From positions 1,798,001 through 1,862,000 of the forward strand of contig NC_083396.1 in the NCBI RefSeq assembly GCF_030864355.1: a stretch of 64,000 bases of DNA, written 5' to 3'. The notes beneath the pieces were generated by a model. That model searched no databases. It saw only the letters and a list, made by a program, of their open reading frames with translations, and was not told the origin of the DNA. Source of the DNA: Cutaneotrichosporon cavernicola (Eukaryota; Basidiomycota; Tremellomycetes; Trichosporonales; Trichosporonaceae). A program made the position numbers and the translations under genes. Shown here in pieces: positions 1 to 11,483 of the stretch (position 1 is its first letter; the number at the start of each line of letters is the position of its first letter).

Positions 1-793
1 GAGGACCATCCCGCGGGCATTGCGGCAACGCCACTGGAGACGACGCCCGGCGACACACAAGCCCCGACACCCGTCGCGACACCTGCCGAGTTGCCCGTCG
101 AGACCTCAGCCGAACTGCCTGACCAAGCGACCGAGTTGGCCACCGACGTGCCCCTGCCCCCGCCTCCATCTTTCAACCTCACGCGCTCTGACTCTCTCGC
201 ACTGAGCCTGGATGACGCAGCATCCGTCACCGGCTCTCAGGCATCCGTCGCGGACCTCGACGCCGCGATCCACTCCGATGTCGACATGGCGTGGGAGAGC
301 CGCACCATCTACCTCGCAGGTCAGCAGCGACGGCTATGTTGGGTTGTCGTAAGTAACGACCGCAGGTGATAATTGACGACAGCGCGAGCGCACTCTGCTC
401 TTCTTCATCTGCCCGCACGGCGAGGACGACGATGTGCTGCCATCCGCGACGGCCGCGCTCTGTGTTTTCGCGGCCTATTCCTCCCATACAGAGACAGAGA
501 AGGAGAAGGATAGAGAGAAACCAGACACGACAGTGTACCACGCCGGCAGTGTGGCAGAGTCTGCAGGGAGCATGGACACCACCGAGTCAGGCACGCTCGC
601 TGCACTCCGAGGCTTCCTCCTCTCGGGCATAACGGCGGTGTTGGCGCAGACGCCTGGTGGCAAGTTTGCCATTGCCAAGAGTGCAGAGGAGGGTGACGGG
701 GAGCTATATGCTCTCACGGGGCGGAACGCGAGTTTGACGGACGCGGAGCGCGTCGTGCGTGAGTTTGCGCTCGTCCGTCCAGAGTTTACATAG
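1..793 (+). CDS. 3' end of an unidentified protein gene (5' end outside the window)
   Basis: The reading frame is open from base 1, so the start lies upstream of the window. I read two exons, 1-348 and 383-793, joined by a 34-nt intron with a GTAAGT donor at 349 and a TTGAC branch site just before the AG at 381-382. The first exon is rich in Thr, Pro and Ala and looks disordered. The second begins with a short hydrophobic stretch (residues LLFFICPHGEDDD) and ends with a folded-looking stretch containing LRGFLLSGITAVLAQ. The stop is TAG at 791-793. I do not recognise the family and no catalytic motif is visible. A different donor at 320 was tested and puts stops in the following exon. The frame is well supported; the function is unknown. 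Confidence 0.6.
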
Positions 794-959
794 ATCTGTA
801 GCTTAGTAATGCAGCATATTAATCGAGAAAGACATTTTCATGACGATGCGGTATTGCCCGGTTTTCACTACGTCATTCGGTTGCGAATGTTGTCATCTCA
901 TCCAAGCTACTTGAACTCCAGCTCCAGTCTTGACCTGTCATATCGCCACCTTACCAACC

Positions 960-2038
960 ATGCCCAAGCTCCGCGTCCTAATCAGCACGTCCACAGCTTA
1001 TCCACCGAGCACACAATGCGTGGTAAACGGCCCGCCCGCGCGCGTGAGGACAGAGCACTTTGAAGGAGAGATCAGTGTCTTCATCAAGGGCTTTGAGAGC
1101 GACGGTGACGAGGGGGATGAGGGGGAAGCGTTCTTCTCATCCCGTCCAGAACTGACATACGCCCTCGTCGTGCGCGGTCGATACCTCGACAATGTGGGTG
1201 GTGACGATTTGGTATTTGGCAACGTGTTTGAGCGCCCGATCCGCGACTCGTTACCGTGGGGCACAGCGATAGCTACGCGGTTCATGCAGTGCGTCTCCTC
1301 TTACCTTACCTTGTGTTGACACAGCTTCGTCGACCCAACCCTCGAGCTCGACGTATACGCCGATAAACCGTGGGCTCTCTCCCCGGTATTGGCGACGATG
1401 AACCGTCTCTCCCTGACTAAAGAGGAGGCACCCACCGCCATGGGAATCTTCCGTGCTGTCGAAGAGGACGCACTCCACATCCTGGATCGGCCTGAGACGA
1501 GTATATCGGATCGCCGAAAGTGCTTTGGAACAGCAGAGAATCGCGAGCGTATCACTTTTGATAGCTCGCTCCAGACGGGGATGGAGTTTGGGTCTGGGTT
1601 GCTTGGTGAGTCTCTTCTCTCTCACTCCCAGACTCCTACACGCCCAGTCTCTGGTCAGAAGCGCTCACACCAGACTTGGCGACCCTCTCTGTCACGCTTC
1701 CGAATTCCTTCCCGCTCTCCGTGTCCCTCCTGTCGTACTGGGATGGCCAGCCGGTCATATATGTCTGTCGCCGGCGCAGTGAGAACCCCGTCACGCCCGA
1801 GGGGATGTATTGGAGCGTGGCGTTTGAGATCGTCGATGAAGAGGCTATTGCCGCGCTTGAGAAGCGGGGGAAGAGCGTCCTCGCGCTCCAGGTTAAGGAG
1901 CCCGTCGACCAGGCCGCCGAGGCCCCCAAGCCTCTTGCCTCTGAGGCAATCCCACCCAATGTCAAGGCCGAGACTGGGCCAGGGCCGGCTGACCGGGGTA
2001 ACGCTGCAGACGACAGCCTTAGTGACGACATCGACTAG
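960..2038 (+). CDS. DUF1769 family protein (UPF0590-like)
   Basis: Three exons, 960-1288, 1325-1605 and 1674-2038, give a 324-residue protein. The start is the ATG at 960; the frame further upstream has no better ATG. The protein opens with a short strand (MPKLRVLISTSTAY), then shows the conserved blocks FEGEISVFIKGF, YALVVRGRYLD, DLVFGNVFERPIRDSLPWG and, in the last exon, LSYWDGQPVIYVCRR. This block order is that of the fungal DUF1769 (UPF0590) family, whose biochemical role is not established. The C-terminal 60 residues are acidic and disordered. The first intron is 36 nt with TTGAC before its AG; the second is 68 nt. Gene order and strand give no hint of an operon-like partner. Family assignment is from recalled conserved blocks; no function is inferred. 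Confidence 0.82.
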
Positions 2039-2174
2039 CCGATGATAGAGCAGCATGATGGAGTCGTATTTTGTATCCATATTCCATGTCTACTTTGATT
2101 GTTCTTCGACCACTTATAGTCCTTCTCTGCCGCGAGTGAATGCCTCTCGCTTCGCTTGAGATGAGGCTGGTCGA

Positions 2175-4519
2175 CTACTTCTTACCATGCCCGACGTGCT
2201 GGTCGAGCCAGCGCAACACCTCGGTGTGCCATCGGCGAGAGTTGTGCGGCTTGAGTACCCAGTGGTTCTCATCTGGGAAGTAGAGGAAGCGGCTCTCGAT
2301 GCCCTGGAACTGCAACGCGGTGAACGTGGCAATACCCATGCTCTCAGAAAGGCGGAAGTCGAGGCCGCCCTGCACAACGAGCGTCGGTGTCTTCCAGTTG
2401 CTCACGTGGTTCATTGGGTTCCAGCGCTCGTAGTTGTCGCGCACGTCCATCGGCGAGCCCTCGAACTCGCGCAGCGGGAACCACAACTCCTCAGTGCTGA
2501 AAAAGGTGTCTCGTCGTCAGCTCGTCCGAGTCTCAAACATACCAGTCGTGCTGAGCATGCCATCGTGGTACACCATAGCCTTGAAGCCGAACGAGTTGTG
2601 TCCGTTGATCCAGTTGACCATGAAGCCACCGTACGAGGCGCCCAGGGCCACAGTGCGGTTCTTGTCGATCTGCGGGTACTTGTCCAGCGCGGCGCCATAG
2701 CCAATCAGCAGGTCCTGGTATGGGCCTGGTGTCAGCTCGGACCAGAGTTACAGTAGCTCACGGTCGCCCCAGTGGTTCTGGATCCGGTCGCAGAACTCCT
2801 GGCCGTACCCCGTCGATCCGGTCGGGTTAACGGCAACGACAAAGTAGCCGGCCGACGCGTAGACGGCGGGGTTCCAGCGCGTCGACCACGAGTCGTCCCA
2901 CGCGCCCTGCGGACCACCGTGGATGAGGAACGCTGCTGTCAGTTGATCCAAAATTGGACTTACCAAGCGGATACGATCCAGCCTTGTCGTCCTTGCTCCA
3001 GCCGCGCGGCTTGAGGACCCACGCGTGGACACGGAAGCCGTCGACGCCCTCGAACCAGATATCCTCCGGCTTGTGCCCGTCGAGGCGGCCAGCAATGTGT
3101 GCCTCCGAGTAGTGAGTGATCTGGAAGACCTGCTCAGCAGGGCGCTTGTGCGGGTCGTGCCCCGGTTCGTCGCCCTCCTCGAGGTCGAGGAAGAAGATTT
3201 CTGTTGGGTGCTGCATTGACGAGCGCGAGATAAGGAACGTTGAGTGATTGAGAGGGTCGATGGAGCTGGTAGAGCCGTCGAAAAGAAGCGGCACGGGCAG
3301 CTTGCCAGCGGCCGGGAAATGGTACGGCAGCACGCGGCCCTTGTACTCGGCCGTGCCGTAGAGCGAGCTGCTGTCGGCGGACCATACGAGGCTGTCAGGA
3401 GAGCGGTCCCAGTTCTTCGTCCACGCCTCCGTCTTGGAGCTGGCAAACGTATGCACGGTCACGACGCGCTTATCGCTCTCGTATCCGTCCTCGGCCATCT
3501 GGAGCCACGCAAGTTTGGAGCCGTCGCCGCTGAGCTCGACACCGCTCACGGCGCCGAGCTTGCCCGGTGTGATATGCGCAGGCTTGTCACCCAGCTTGTC
3601 CAGGTTCACAACATATACCTCCATGCGGGTGTGGGTCGCGACACTGATGTCGTTGGGCTTGAGCGCGACGGCGACGGAGTTGCCGCGGAGCGAGAACTCG
3701 GAGATCGCGTCCATCTGCGAGTACAGCCCCGTGCCCTTGAGGATATTCTCAAACTTGCTGCCACTGAACGCGCCGTCACGGTTGCTGAGCCGCGCCAAAC
3801 CCAGTGTATAGATGCGGCCCGGAATGCGCCACGTGTCCCAGTGGCGCACGAAGAGGTCGTCGAGCACGAGACCCGAGTCGCCGCGGTCCTCGTAGGCCTT
3901 GTCGCCAGCGCCAGTCTTGTCGAGGTCGAGGTTGGCCTCCCACACAGCCGCAGAGAAGACGAGCGCGCCACTGTCAGAGTCGTACTGCAGCCCGCTGGGC
4001 TCGGTGCCCTCGGGGAAGTCGAGGACTTTGGTCGGTTCCGTGGTTGCTGCGCCGATCGAGAATTGGAGAAGTGCCGAGCCATTGACGTACGCTACCGTGT
4101 CTTTGGAGAGCCAGATGAAGTCGTGACCCTGCGAAGTCGGCGCGGTCCAGATCTTGCGGATGCGCTTGTTGTTCTCCTTGAGCTGCTCAAGGCCGTCAAG
4201 GTCTAGGATGTTGAGGGTGCGGGACATGCTAATGTCAGCGCGGGTTGGGAGAACACGAGAAAGGCAAGGCCCGGGAGGCGGTCAGCTCGACGTTCCAAGG
4301 CCGCCAACTCGAATCACGGCTGGACATTGCCCCACCAGAGTAGTCCACTCACGTGTCGTCTGCCTCGTTCCACTGGTCTACCACACTAATGGCATGTAAT
4401 CCGTCCGGCGAAGCAATGGCTGCCTGTGGCCGCGGAGTGCTCAGCATGTCCACGGGGGTGAACTGCTCGACCGCATTGGCGGCTACGAGCCCGAGGAGGG
4501 TGAGGAGTGGGGCGAACAT
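2175..4519 (-). CDS. DPP5: Secreted dipeptidyl-peptidase 5 (serine peptidase family S9)
   Basis: Five exons on the minus strand (4519-4353, 4228-2964, 2932-2762, 2725-2543, 2509-2175) encode 706 residues. The first exon starts [16 protein letters not shown], a signal peptide. The middle is a beta-propeller and the C-terminus an alpha/beta-hydrolase domain. The nucleophile is Ser565 in GASYGG, the acid is Asp646 in GGLDFR and the base is His678 in DENHWV. HGGPQG before the nucleophile forms the oxyanion region. Family members release X-Ala and related dipeptides from the N-terminus of peptides outside the cell, so the likely role is extracellular protein digestion. Length matches fungal DPP5 (about 700-720). 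Exon 3 could use either of two acceptors 3 nt apart (AG at 2937-2936 or 2934-2933); the second gives the family sequence [12 protein letters not shown]. The 124-nt first intron is long for this window. Confidence 0.93.
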
Positions 4520-5192
4520 TGTTCTTGCGGTGGGCTACGTCGGACTAGGTCGTCCCCACTGCTTATATGGGACTTTGCGGTCTGCCAGAAGCACGAGGTT
4601 GGGCACCACGAGGTACCGAGCTTGATATTGTGTTGGGGCTTAGTCGGTGGTCGTCAGCAGAACAGTCAGAGCTAAAAGAGGCGGAATAGATGATGCCAAG
4701 AAGGCCGAAAGAGGAATGTAGCAGATGTAATCGTATGGTCAGACAAGGCAGGCACGTCTTGTCAGATGGTGACGTCGTGATTTATTGCTCCGCGTGGTCG
4801 CCATGTTATTCTCACGTGTTGGTCAAGATGAAGGGCCAGGGAGGCTGACAACTCGGCGCCCGGACGACCCGCGGCCGACTTGGAAGCCGCTTCAAGTGGG
4901 CGTGTGGTCGGGTTTCGGCCCTATCCCAAGTTTGTCTACTATACTAGTAGTTTGTAACAAGTTAGACAGTACTAGTTACGAACTACAAAGGAGCAGGCCC
5001 TCCCACTTTGTCTCCCCCGGCAATCACAGTACGCGGCCAATCCACGATTTAGCCAGCCCACACCATTACACCGGCATCCCCGACGCCGACATCCATCTCA
5101 TCTTCTTGATATCATACCTCTCAACTCCACCCACTCTCCTTCATTGTCAGCCAGCCAGCCAGCCAGCCCCGACCTCAGTGTATTAGTTCACC
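4520..5192. promoter_or_regulatory. Divergent intergenic region, DPP5 / PXMP4
   Basis: This stretch separates the starts of the secreted peptidase (minus) and the peroxisomal protein (plus), so it must carry both promoters. I see no coding frame with family resemblance. A CACGTG box lies at 4813-4818. Just before the PXMP4 start there is a CCAGCCAGCCAG repeat (5149-5167) and a pyrimidine-rich leader. Confidence 0.5.
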
Positions 5193-6257
5193 ATGTCGTC
5201 CGCGATTCAGAAATGGGTTATGGAGTGAGAATCCTAACAGACAGAGCTAACCCAGCCCGGCGAACCACGACTTTCTCGCGATTGTCAAGGGCGCCCGCAA
5301 CGGTCTCGTGTACGGGTGCAAGGTGCGGTTCCCGCATGCGTTGGTCATGGCTGCCCTCTTCTCGCACAAGCCGTGGAGCACGCGGATTCACGGTATCCTG
5401 ACAGCGACCCGGACGCACGCAATGAGCCTCGCCAAGTTTGCGGTGGTTTACAAGATCATGCTGCTCGTGCAGAAGCGGCTGAACGGGGGTATGGAGCGTG
5501 ATCTCGACACGTTTGTCGCGGGTGGGATCGGCGGTTACACCGTGTTTGGGGATCGCACACCGGTGAGTCGGCGCAACAACGGAAAGATGGTGGGAGGAGT
5601 GGAGGGTTCTCACACGCGCCACTGCTTGGGACAGCCGGGCTTGAACGCTTGGCTTGGTTTGCCTTGTCATGCATTGCAAGCCTTGCGAGATTTTTGCAAG
5701 CAAGCCAGTTTTGTACCTCGGCGTGCTCGGTACTGCCTGCTCGCTTGGAATTTGAGCAGCCTTGAAACTCAATCAGCTCTCCGCAGACCAGTATCAACCA
5801 CTGCAACCGCTAACTCCAGATCAATGAGCAAATCGTGCTGTATATCATGTCGCGCGCCATCCTCTCCTTCATCCCGCGGCTCTACAGCAACTCGCCAAAC
5901 CCACCCAAGACGCCGTGGCAGCCCCTCGACCACCCCCTTCCATCCCTTACCAGCCCCGAGGCCAACCCGCGCCCGATCCCCCCGGCAAACATTCCGTTTG
6001 CCATCGTCGCATCCCTCTCCTGGGCAGCGGTCATGTACATGTTCCGCCACCGTGGCGAGCGCCTCCAGCCTGGCATTATCAACTCGATGCGTGAGTCGGC
6101 GAGTCGAGCGCAGCTCCTGAGCGCCCGGAAAGGGAAAGGGCTCGTGCGGCTTGCGGCGGGGAAATTGGTGACCACGGACATACTGACACCAGGTTACATC
6201 TACCACGAGTCGGACACTTGGACTTCGCTCAAGACACTCCTCTGGCACAACAAGTAG
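5193..6257 (+). CDS. PXMP4: Peroxisomal membrane protein 4 (PMP24, Tim17 family)
   Basis: Four exons, 5193-5224, 5256-5562, 5820-6090 and 6193-6257, give 224 residues. The first exon is only 32 nt and encodes MSSAIQKWVM plus two bases. Conserved blocks are FLAIVKGARNGLVYG, KVRFPHALVMA, ATRTHAMSLAKFAVVYK and the C-terminal YHESDTWTSLKTLLWHNK. This is the pattern of PXMP4/PMP24, a multi-pass peroxisomal membrane protein of the Tim17/22/23 superfamily; its transport role is not well defined. Hydrophobic, glycine-containing segments (for example around VAGGIGGYTVFG and FAIVASLSWAAVMYM) fit membrane helices. The last intron (6091-6192) is in frame if unspliced, but removing it restores the conserved SMRYIYHES junction. 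The 257-nt second intron is unusually long here. Confidence 0.92.
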
Positions 6258-6271
6258 GCTGGAGTCGAACG

Positions 6272-6306
6272 CAGGCAGACAAACCAGGCAGACAAGGCAG
6301 ACAAGG
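6272..6306 (+). repeat. Short tandem repeat, about 10-bp unit
   Basis: The unit aggcagacaa occurs about three times, slightly degenerate, just after the PXMP4 stop codon. It lies between convergent genes (PXMP4 and GH92) in likely 3' UTR sequence. Confidence 0.6.
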
Positions 6307-6583
6307 CAGTGTTGGTGTGCGGCACAGCACCCGAGGTGCAGTCGCGTGCCGCTTAGACGCTCTATAGTTGTATCATCATCACGATGTAAGCGGGTCGCAT
6401 CGGCCTGACCGACACGGTCTGACAGCGGCGTGGGTGACCGCGGTCTCATCAGCGTGATGATAACGCTGGGCTGGATGGTCTCACGCGGTCTGATGGCCGT
6501 CCAGAGCCGATTAGCAGACCGTGGGCCGTAAACTGACCAATGACGTAACCGCCAAATGCTGTTCCATCTCGTCTCTACATCTT

Positions 6584-9345
6584 CTACGACTGGGGCCAAT
6601 GCTGCGGTGTATCGGCCATCTCGAACTCAATGCTCGCACCCTCAGCAATATCGGCATGTGAGAGGTGGATCCCATACTTCCGACTGTCGACTTTGAGGCC
6701 CTTGACGTACTTATTCTTGCTCGCGCCTGGCGCAATGACCGTAATCGCGGCCCCGACCTCATGCATGCTGGGCAGGCGGAGTTGAATGCGGTCGAAGAAC
6801 GGTGCGCCAACGACATAGGTAGCAGAGGCTGGGTCCACAGGGTAGAACCCGAGCGCAGAGAAGAGGTACCACGCGCTCATCTGGCCGCAGTCCTCGTTAC
6901 CGCTCAGACCCTCGGCGCTATCGTCGTATTCGTTCTCGCCGATATTGCGGACCCATTCCTGCGACTTGTGCGCCGCGTGCGGCGCAAACGAGTAGAGGTA
7001 TGGCTGGGGTGAGTGAGGAGCCAAATATGGGGCTCATGGAGTAGACTCACAATGTGGTGGCTAGGCTCGTTCGTGTGCAGGTTGTGCCCACCGTCAAAGT
7101 GCCTGTCAATAAAGTCGACAAACTTGTCGTCGCCGCCCATGAGCTCGATGAGGCCTGGGGTGTCGTGCTGCCGTCAACTCAATTGCGCCGCCCACCCACC
7201 ATGACAGTCAGGGAGTACGCCCAATGGTCACCCTCGGTCCACCCGGCCCACCAGCCAGCCCAACTCCCATCAGCACGTCGCGCCTCCATGAACCCCGTCT
7301 CATTGTTCCAGATATTGCGGTAATTCTTCGCTCGCGCAGCAAGGACCTTGGCGTCCTTGTTGGCCCCGACGTGGGCAGCCACAATCGCTGCGGCGTGGTC
7401 GTCGTAAGCGTAGTCGAGGGTGCGGCTCCCAGCTTCCGAGTGCAGATCGTCCGCGACCCATCCTTTGGCCATGTACTCTGTCAGACCGGCGCGTACTTCC
7501 TGTGGAGTGTGCTCCTCCCTATCGAAGAAGCGGAGTTCCGTGTCCCTGTCAGGCGGAGTGTATGCGTTCTTCCGGACAGCTTCCCAGGCGAGATCCCAGT
7601 CAAACGCAGGCACGCCAGCACTCATCGCTTGTGCGATTATGCTATCGGCATGCGTGCCGACCATAATGTTCGTCTCGACAATGTTCTTCCACATCGGCAG
7701 CCACCCGCCCTGCCTATAGTCCTGGAGCATACTCGTGATCATTGGGCCAACACGCTCGGGCGCGACGAGAAGCTGCCACGCCGTCGTGGCGCGGAATGTG
7801 TCCCAGATCGAGTAGCCCGAGTACGATTGTCCCTCAGTCACGGCGTCCAGGTACCCCGAGTAATAGCGCCACTTGGGGTCGGCGACCGTGCCCGCGTTCT
7901 CGTGCACCTCGTACGGGTAAACGAGGGTGCGCGAGAAGCCCGTATAGAGCACGGTAAGGTTGGACGGCGTCGCTCCCTGCACCGACAGGAGGTCGAGCTT
8001 GGCGGCCCACTCCACGCGCGAGCCGGCCGATGTCGCTTCGAGGCTCTGCCCATCAGGAACCTCGAGGTCGATATTGCGGCGTGCCTGCTCTACACTAATA
8101 AAGCTCACGCCGACGCGCACGTCGACTCCCAGCGTACCACGCGCAAATGTGACATAGGCGGAGAGAACCTGCCCGTCGCCGGAGTGTGCGTCCTCCAGCT
8201 CACCAGAGTGCGAGATGCCGGCCTGCGCGAACGGCTCAGAGAACCGCGCCACAAAGTAGCCTTTGAACCCCTTTGCTGGGAGGTCGTCGCTAACGAGAAT
8301 ATGGCTGAACGTCAGTAGAGAAATAGGCCGGTCGGCTCACTCTTGCCGCTCGTCGTTCCAGCCGCTGATCTCGCGCGCGTCAAAGTCCACCTCGACATGG
8401 CCGATAGGCAAGGACACGTTGGCAGGATTACTCGTGACCGCGCTAACCCGGCTCGCGTCAAGGACGACGAAGGGTGCCGCCATGTCCTCGGGCCGGAAAG
8501 TGAACCGTAGGTGTCCGACACGGGACGCTGGCTTAGCACGATCAAATAGAGGACGTACTCGCAGCCATCTCCGCCTCGATATTACCATGCTTGCTTTGCA
8601 GAACGTTTGAGTAATAGTTCTGGCTGGCGTACTCGTCGCGCCGGTCAAATTCTAGTCCGCGCCCATGAAAATCGGTGACAACGTCCCCAAGTCCAACCCC
8701 GAGTTGCACAGGACCCGACTCGCCCATCCATACCGCAGGCTGGTGTGTGCCGATGAATCCGCTGATACGCGTGTCCGTCTGGTTGTAAGGGCACATCGAG
8801 ACGTCTGGCGTCAGCTCCAATTTCTGGGGAGCGTACAGTTCAAGCGCGTCTGGGCCGTCCACCGCGTCATTCCAAACGGCGTCCCGACGTTGGGGATCAT
8901 CCCTCCGCTCAAGTCGGGTTCAGGCCTGGGTCAGCTCCATATTTTCTCTAACGCACCCTCCATTGCCCAAGTTGACGTTGACGTGATACAGTCCCAAGCT
9001 GGTTGGCTTGGCAAAAGCCTTGGGACATGTGAGCTTGCGTCCGTCTCCAAAGTCCGCGTGGCCCTGCACTTCGGATCCAAACCTGAACAGAGAGTCAAGG
9101 AGATCCGCGAGGCCGAGTCCAGCCGCGTTGCCTGGCAGATACTGAGCGAGAGGCGTAGTCTGAAGGGCTAGGTATGATGTTCCCAGAGCTGCGAGGATGA
9201 GTAACACTGAGAGCGGAGAGGTTTTCTGCGCGCGAGCCGGAGGGTTAGACCGTGGGGGTCCTTGTCGGCGCTCGGGCGTCGGAGACGGCGTACTCATATC
9301 GGACGCTGAGACTGAGTGCGGCGGGGATCGTTGGCGTGCTGCCAT
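6584..9345 (-). CDS. GH92 alpha-1,2-mannosidase with N-terminal membrane anchor
   Basis: Seven exons (9345-8957, 8925-8837, 8804-8559, 8527-8341, 8304-7200, 7167-7051, 7003-6584) encode 850 residues. The protein begins with a disordered Pro/Ser-rich cytosolic stretch and a hydrophobic segment at about residues 44-61, fitting a type II membrane anchor rather than a cleaved signal. Family GH92 blocks follow: GGMIPNVGTPFGMTRWTAQT, GFIGTHQPAVWMGESGPV, YSGYSIWDTFRATTAWQLL, GGHNLHTNEPSHHI and LSGNEDCGQMSAWYLFSALG. GH92 enzymes are calcium-dependent exo-mannosidases acting on alpha-1,2 (and other) mannose linkages. The catalytic GNEDCGQMSAWY loop is intact. All introns are 31-47 nt; several were chosen because only they keep these blocks in frame. 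A CACGTG box lies 66 bp upstream of the ATG. A Golgi or cell-surface location is inferred from the anchor. Confidence 0.93.
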
Positions 9346-9410
9346 GGTGATGAGGTGGTAAGGAGGTGAGTGGAGGTCGGATGACGCCGGTCCCAAGCCG
9401 ACGTCACCGG

Positions 9411-9416
9411 CACGTG
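9411..9416. promoter_or_regulatory. CACGTG box upstream of the GH92 gene
   Basis: A perfect CACGTG palindrome lies 66 bp before the GH92 ATG. CACGTG is the core bound by bHLH factors such as Cbf1 or USF-type proteins. Function is inferred from position only. Confidence 0.45.
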
Positions 9417-9759
9417 ACTTGGGTGGGCTGGAACCTCACAGATCCAGAGTGCACGCTGCTTTGAGATGAGATCCACGTCAAAACAAGTGGAGAGGTTGAT
9501 TGTGGCAACGCTCTTAGGTCTGTGGCTGCCGATTGATGGCGTTCTCTCGCAGCGTAGGATTATGACAAGGAGTGGTGAGCAGGAGCGCACCCTGCTATTC
9601 CGAAGGGCTCTGTGCACTGTCGGCGTTGGTCGAGTTCCTCAGTGCGCAGACCATTCCGCTCCCGGCCGCACCGGTGTCTACACATTACATTATACACTAC
9701 ATACCCGGCATAAGTAGCCATTATAAACACTGCCCTTCTAGATTCTAGTCGCAATGTTG

Positions 9760-10807
9760 TTACACTTGACACCACCCTGTGATGCGGCACGCGGTGCGCC
9801 AAATCGTGTGCCCGACGTAGTATACGAGGATGATGGCGACGAGGCTGAGTACAGCTGCGGTCAGCTCAGTATACCCCATGGGCAGCTGCCGAGCAGCAGA
9901 GCGCCTGCACTCACTCCAGAAACCGACGGCGCGCTTGAGGTTCTCAATATCAATCTTGCGTTCGAGCCGCGCCAGCTCTTCTTGAAGGTACTCTTCCTTT
10001 CATTAGCGCCACCTGACAATTGACGCACAACTTCGTCGGCCATCTGCTCAAACTTGGCGAGCGGGGCGAGATCGTCCGCCTCGCCTTGGCCGGTACTAAT
10101 CCGCGCAATCTTGCCGATACCCTTGGCCTTGCCGGTCTCTACTGGGGCGCGTTTCGGAACGTTCAGCTCAGCCTCAAAGGTCATCCACGGCGTCGTGCGC
10201 TTGTGCATCTCCTCGACGTCCTCGTCGCGCTCGTCAATCAACGCCTGGAGCCGTGCCCTGAGCTTGGGCTCAGCCGTGTTCATCGCGCTGTACAGCTCAG
10301 CGGTGGATTTCTCGGCACGCGCATCGAGATCACCGAGGCGCCCAAGGGCGGAAGGAAACTCGGAAAAGACGCGGTGCTCGAACGACGACTGGGATTAGTT
10401 GGGTATGGGTAGAGTTCACCTTGGACGAGCGGAACCGTTGCTCGTGCGCCTTGCACTGCGCGTTCAGCCGGTCGATCTCGTCCTGGAGCGGACTTGGGTT
10501 AGCGCGTCTAGCTCCAGACGCACTGCCTGATCTCCTGTACATCTTCTTCCACGGGAGCGCTCTCCGAGCTCTGGCGGCTAAGTGGGAATTCTGGGGCAGG
10601 GGCAGTGTGGGGCAGAGGTGGGAGTGCCGAGGGACTCTCTGGTGGCGTAGGGTGGAGACGCGAGGGGCGTATTAGTTGAGGGACGGTGAGGTTGCGTCTA
10701 GCGGTGGTGGGTGAAGTTGGGCGGGAAGAAGAGAGTGAAGATGAAGCGAGCGGAGGGCGGCGGTGTTCTGTGATTGGTGAGCCTAAGATGAGGTGAGGGT
10801 TGAACAT
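9760..10807 (-). CDS. Predicted tail-anchored coiled-coil protein, family not recognised
   Basis: Five exons (10807-10524, 10492-10420, 10388-10029, 9996-9915, 9854-9760) give 297 residues. The N-terminal third is Ser/Pro/Arg-rich and probably disordered. Residues from PLQDEIDRLNAQCKAHEQRF onward, and the part from LQEELARLERKIDIENLKRA, are charged and heptad-like, fitting coiled coils. The C-terminus has one hydrophobic helix (VLSLVAIILVYYVGH, about residues 267-282) followed by a short basic tail, the layout of a tail-anchored protein of the ER, Golgi or mitochondrial outer membrane. Introns 1-3 are 31-32 nt; intron 4 is 60 nt and removing it joins the coiled coil to the membrane helix. SNARE-like or tethering roles are possible from the layout, but I see no diagnostic SNARE layer and give no name. 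Confidence 0.72.
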
Positions 10808-11483
10808 GTTGGAGAATGGACAAAGGAAGGTTGAGTTGAGTTGTTGGAAGAGCAATCATACATGGTCAATGGGATAGGAGTTTAAGAGTGGGGCGGAGAC
10901 AGTATCAAGGGCAGCAAGAATTCAGGGAAGCGGGTGTGGCCCTCGGGATACCATCTGTCACTCGTTGTTTTAGTATATGTAGGAGATACACTCTCAGTCA
11001 CCATGATAACAACGACCAAGTCAGCTAGTCAGTGGGTCTCCAACTCCCCTAACACTCGCGATTGTAGTTTGATCTGGTGGCAGGCCCAACGCTTCAAATA
11101 GCTCGGGTGAGACGCGTCAGATTGCTGAGCGATAGGATGGCCCTTGGAGACGACACGGGAAAGCCAACTTCCTGTCCTCCTTTTAGTTTGACTTTAAACG
11201 GGACTGAGGATTCTAAGCGTGTCAAAACTGTGGTACATGATATTAGATTGATGCTGCTCTGCGAGAACGTTAGCTGTTGGTGTTTGTGCCTATTGAACAA
11301 TATACTTGCGGGACAGAGTTGGTCCGCTTGGATGCAGCAAGTGGAGGTGTTGACGTTTGTTTGCTTGGATCCAATGACGCCTCGATTCAACCTCCACTTT
11401 AATACCTTCACATCACTTCAACTTACAACTCAACACTCACAACCTCTCACCTCATTCATCTGGCCAATGGGGAAGCGCCCGAA
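10808..11483. promoter_or_regulatory. Divergent intergenic region between the tail-anchored and AT-hook genes
   Basis: No convincing coding frame is present. On the plus strand the last 100 bases before 11484 are rich in CTCAC/ACAACTC pyrimidine runs, typical of a 5' leader. The region should hold promoters for both flanking genes. Confidence 0.45.

Noticed and set aside
3244..4206. 320-codon plus-strand open frame
   Set aside because: It is antisense to exon 2 of DPP5, where the minus frame has full family conservation. GC-rich third positions create the shadow frame.
7224..8318. 364-codon plus-strand open frame
   Set aside because: It is the antisense shadow of the GH92 main exon, with no domain of its own.
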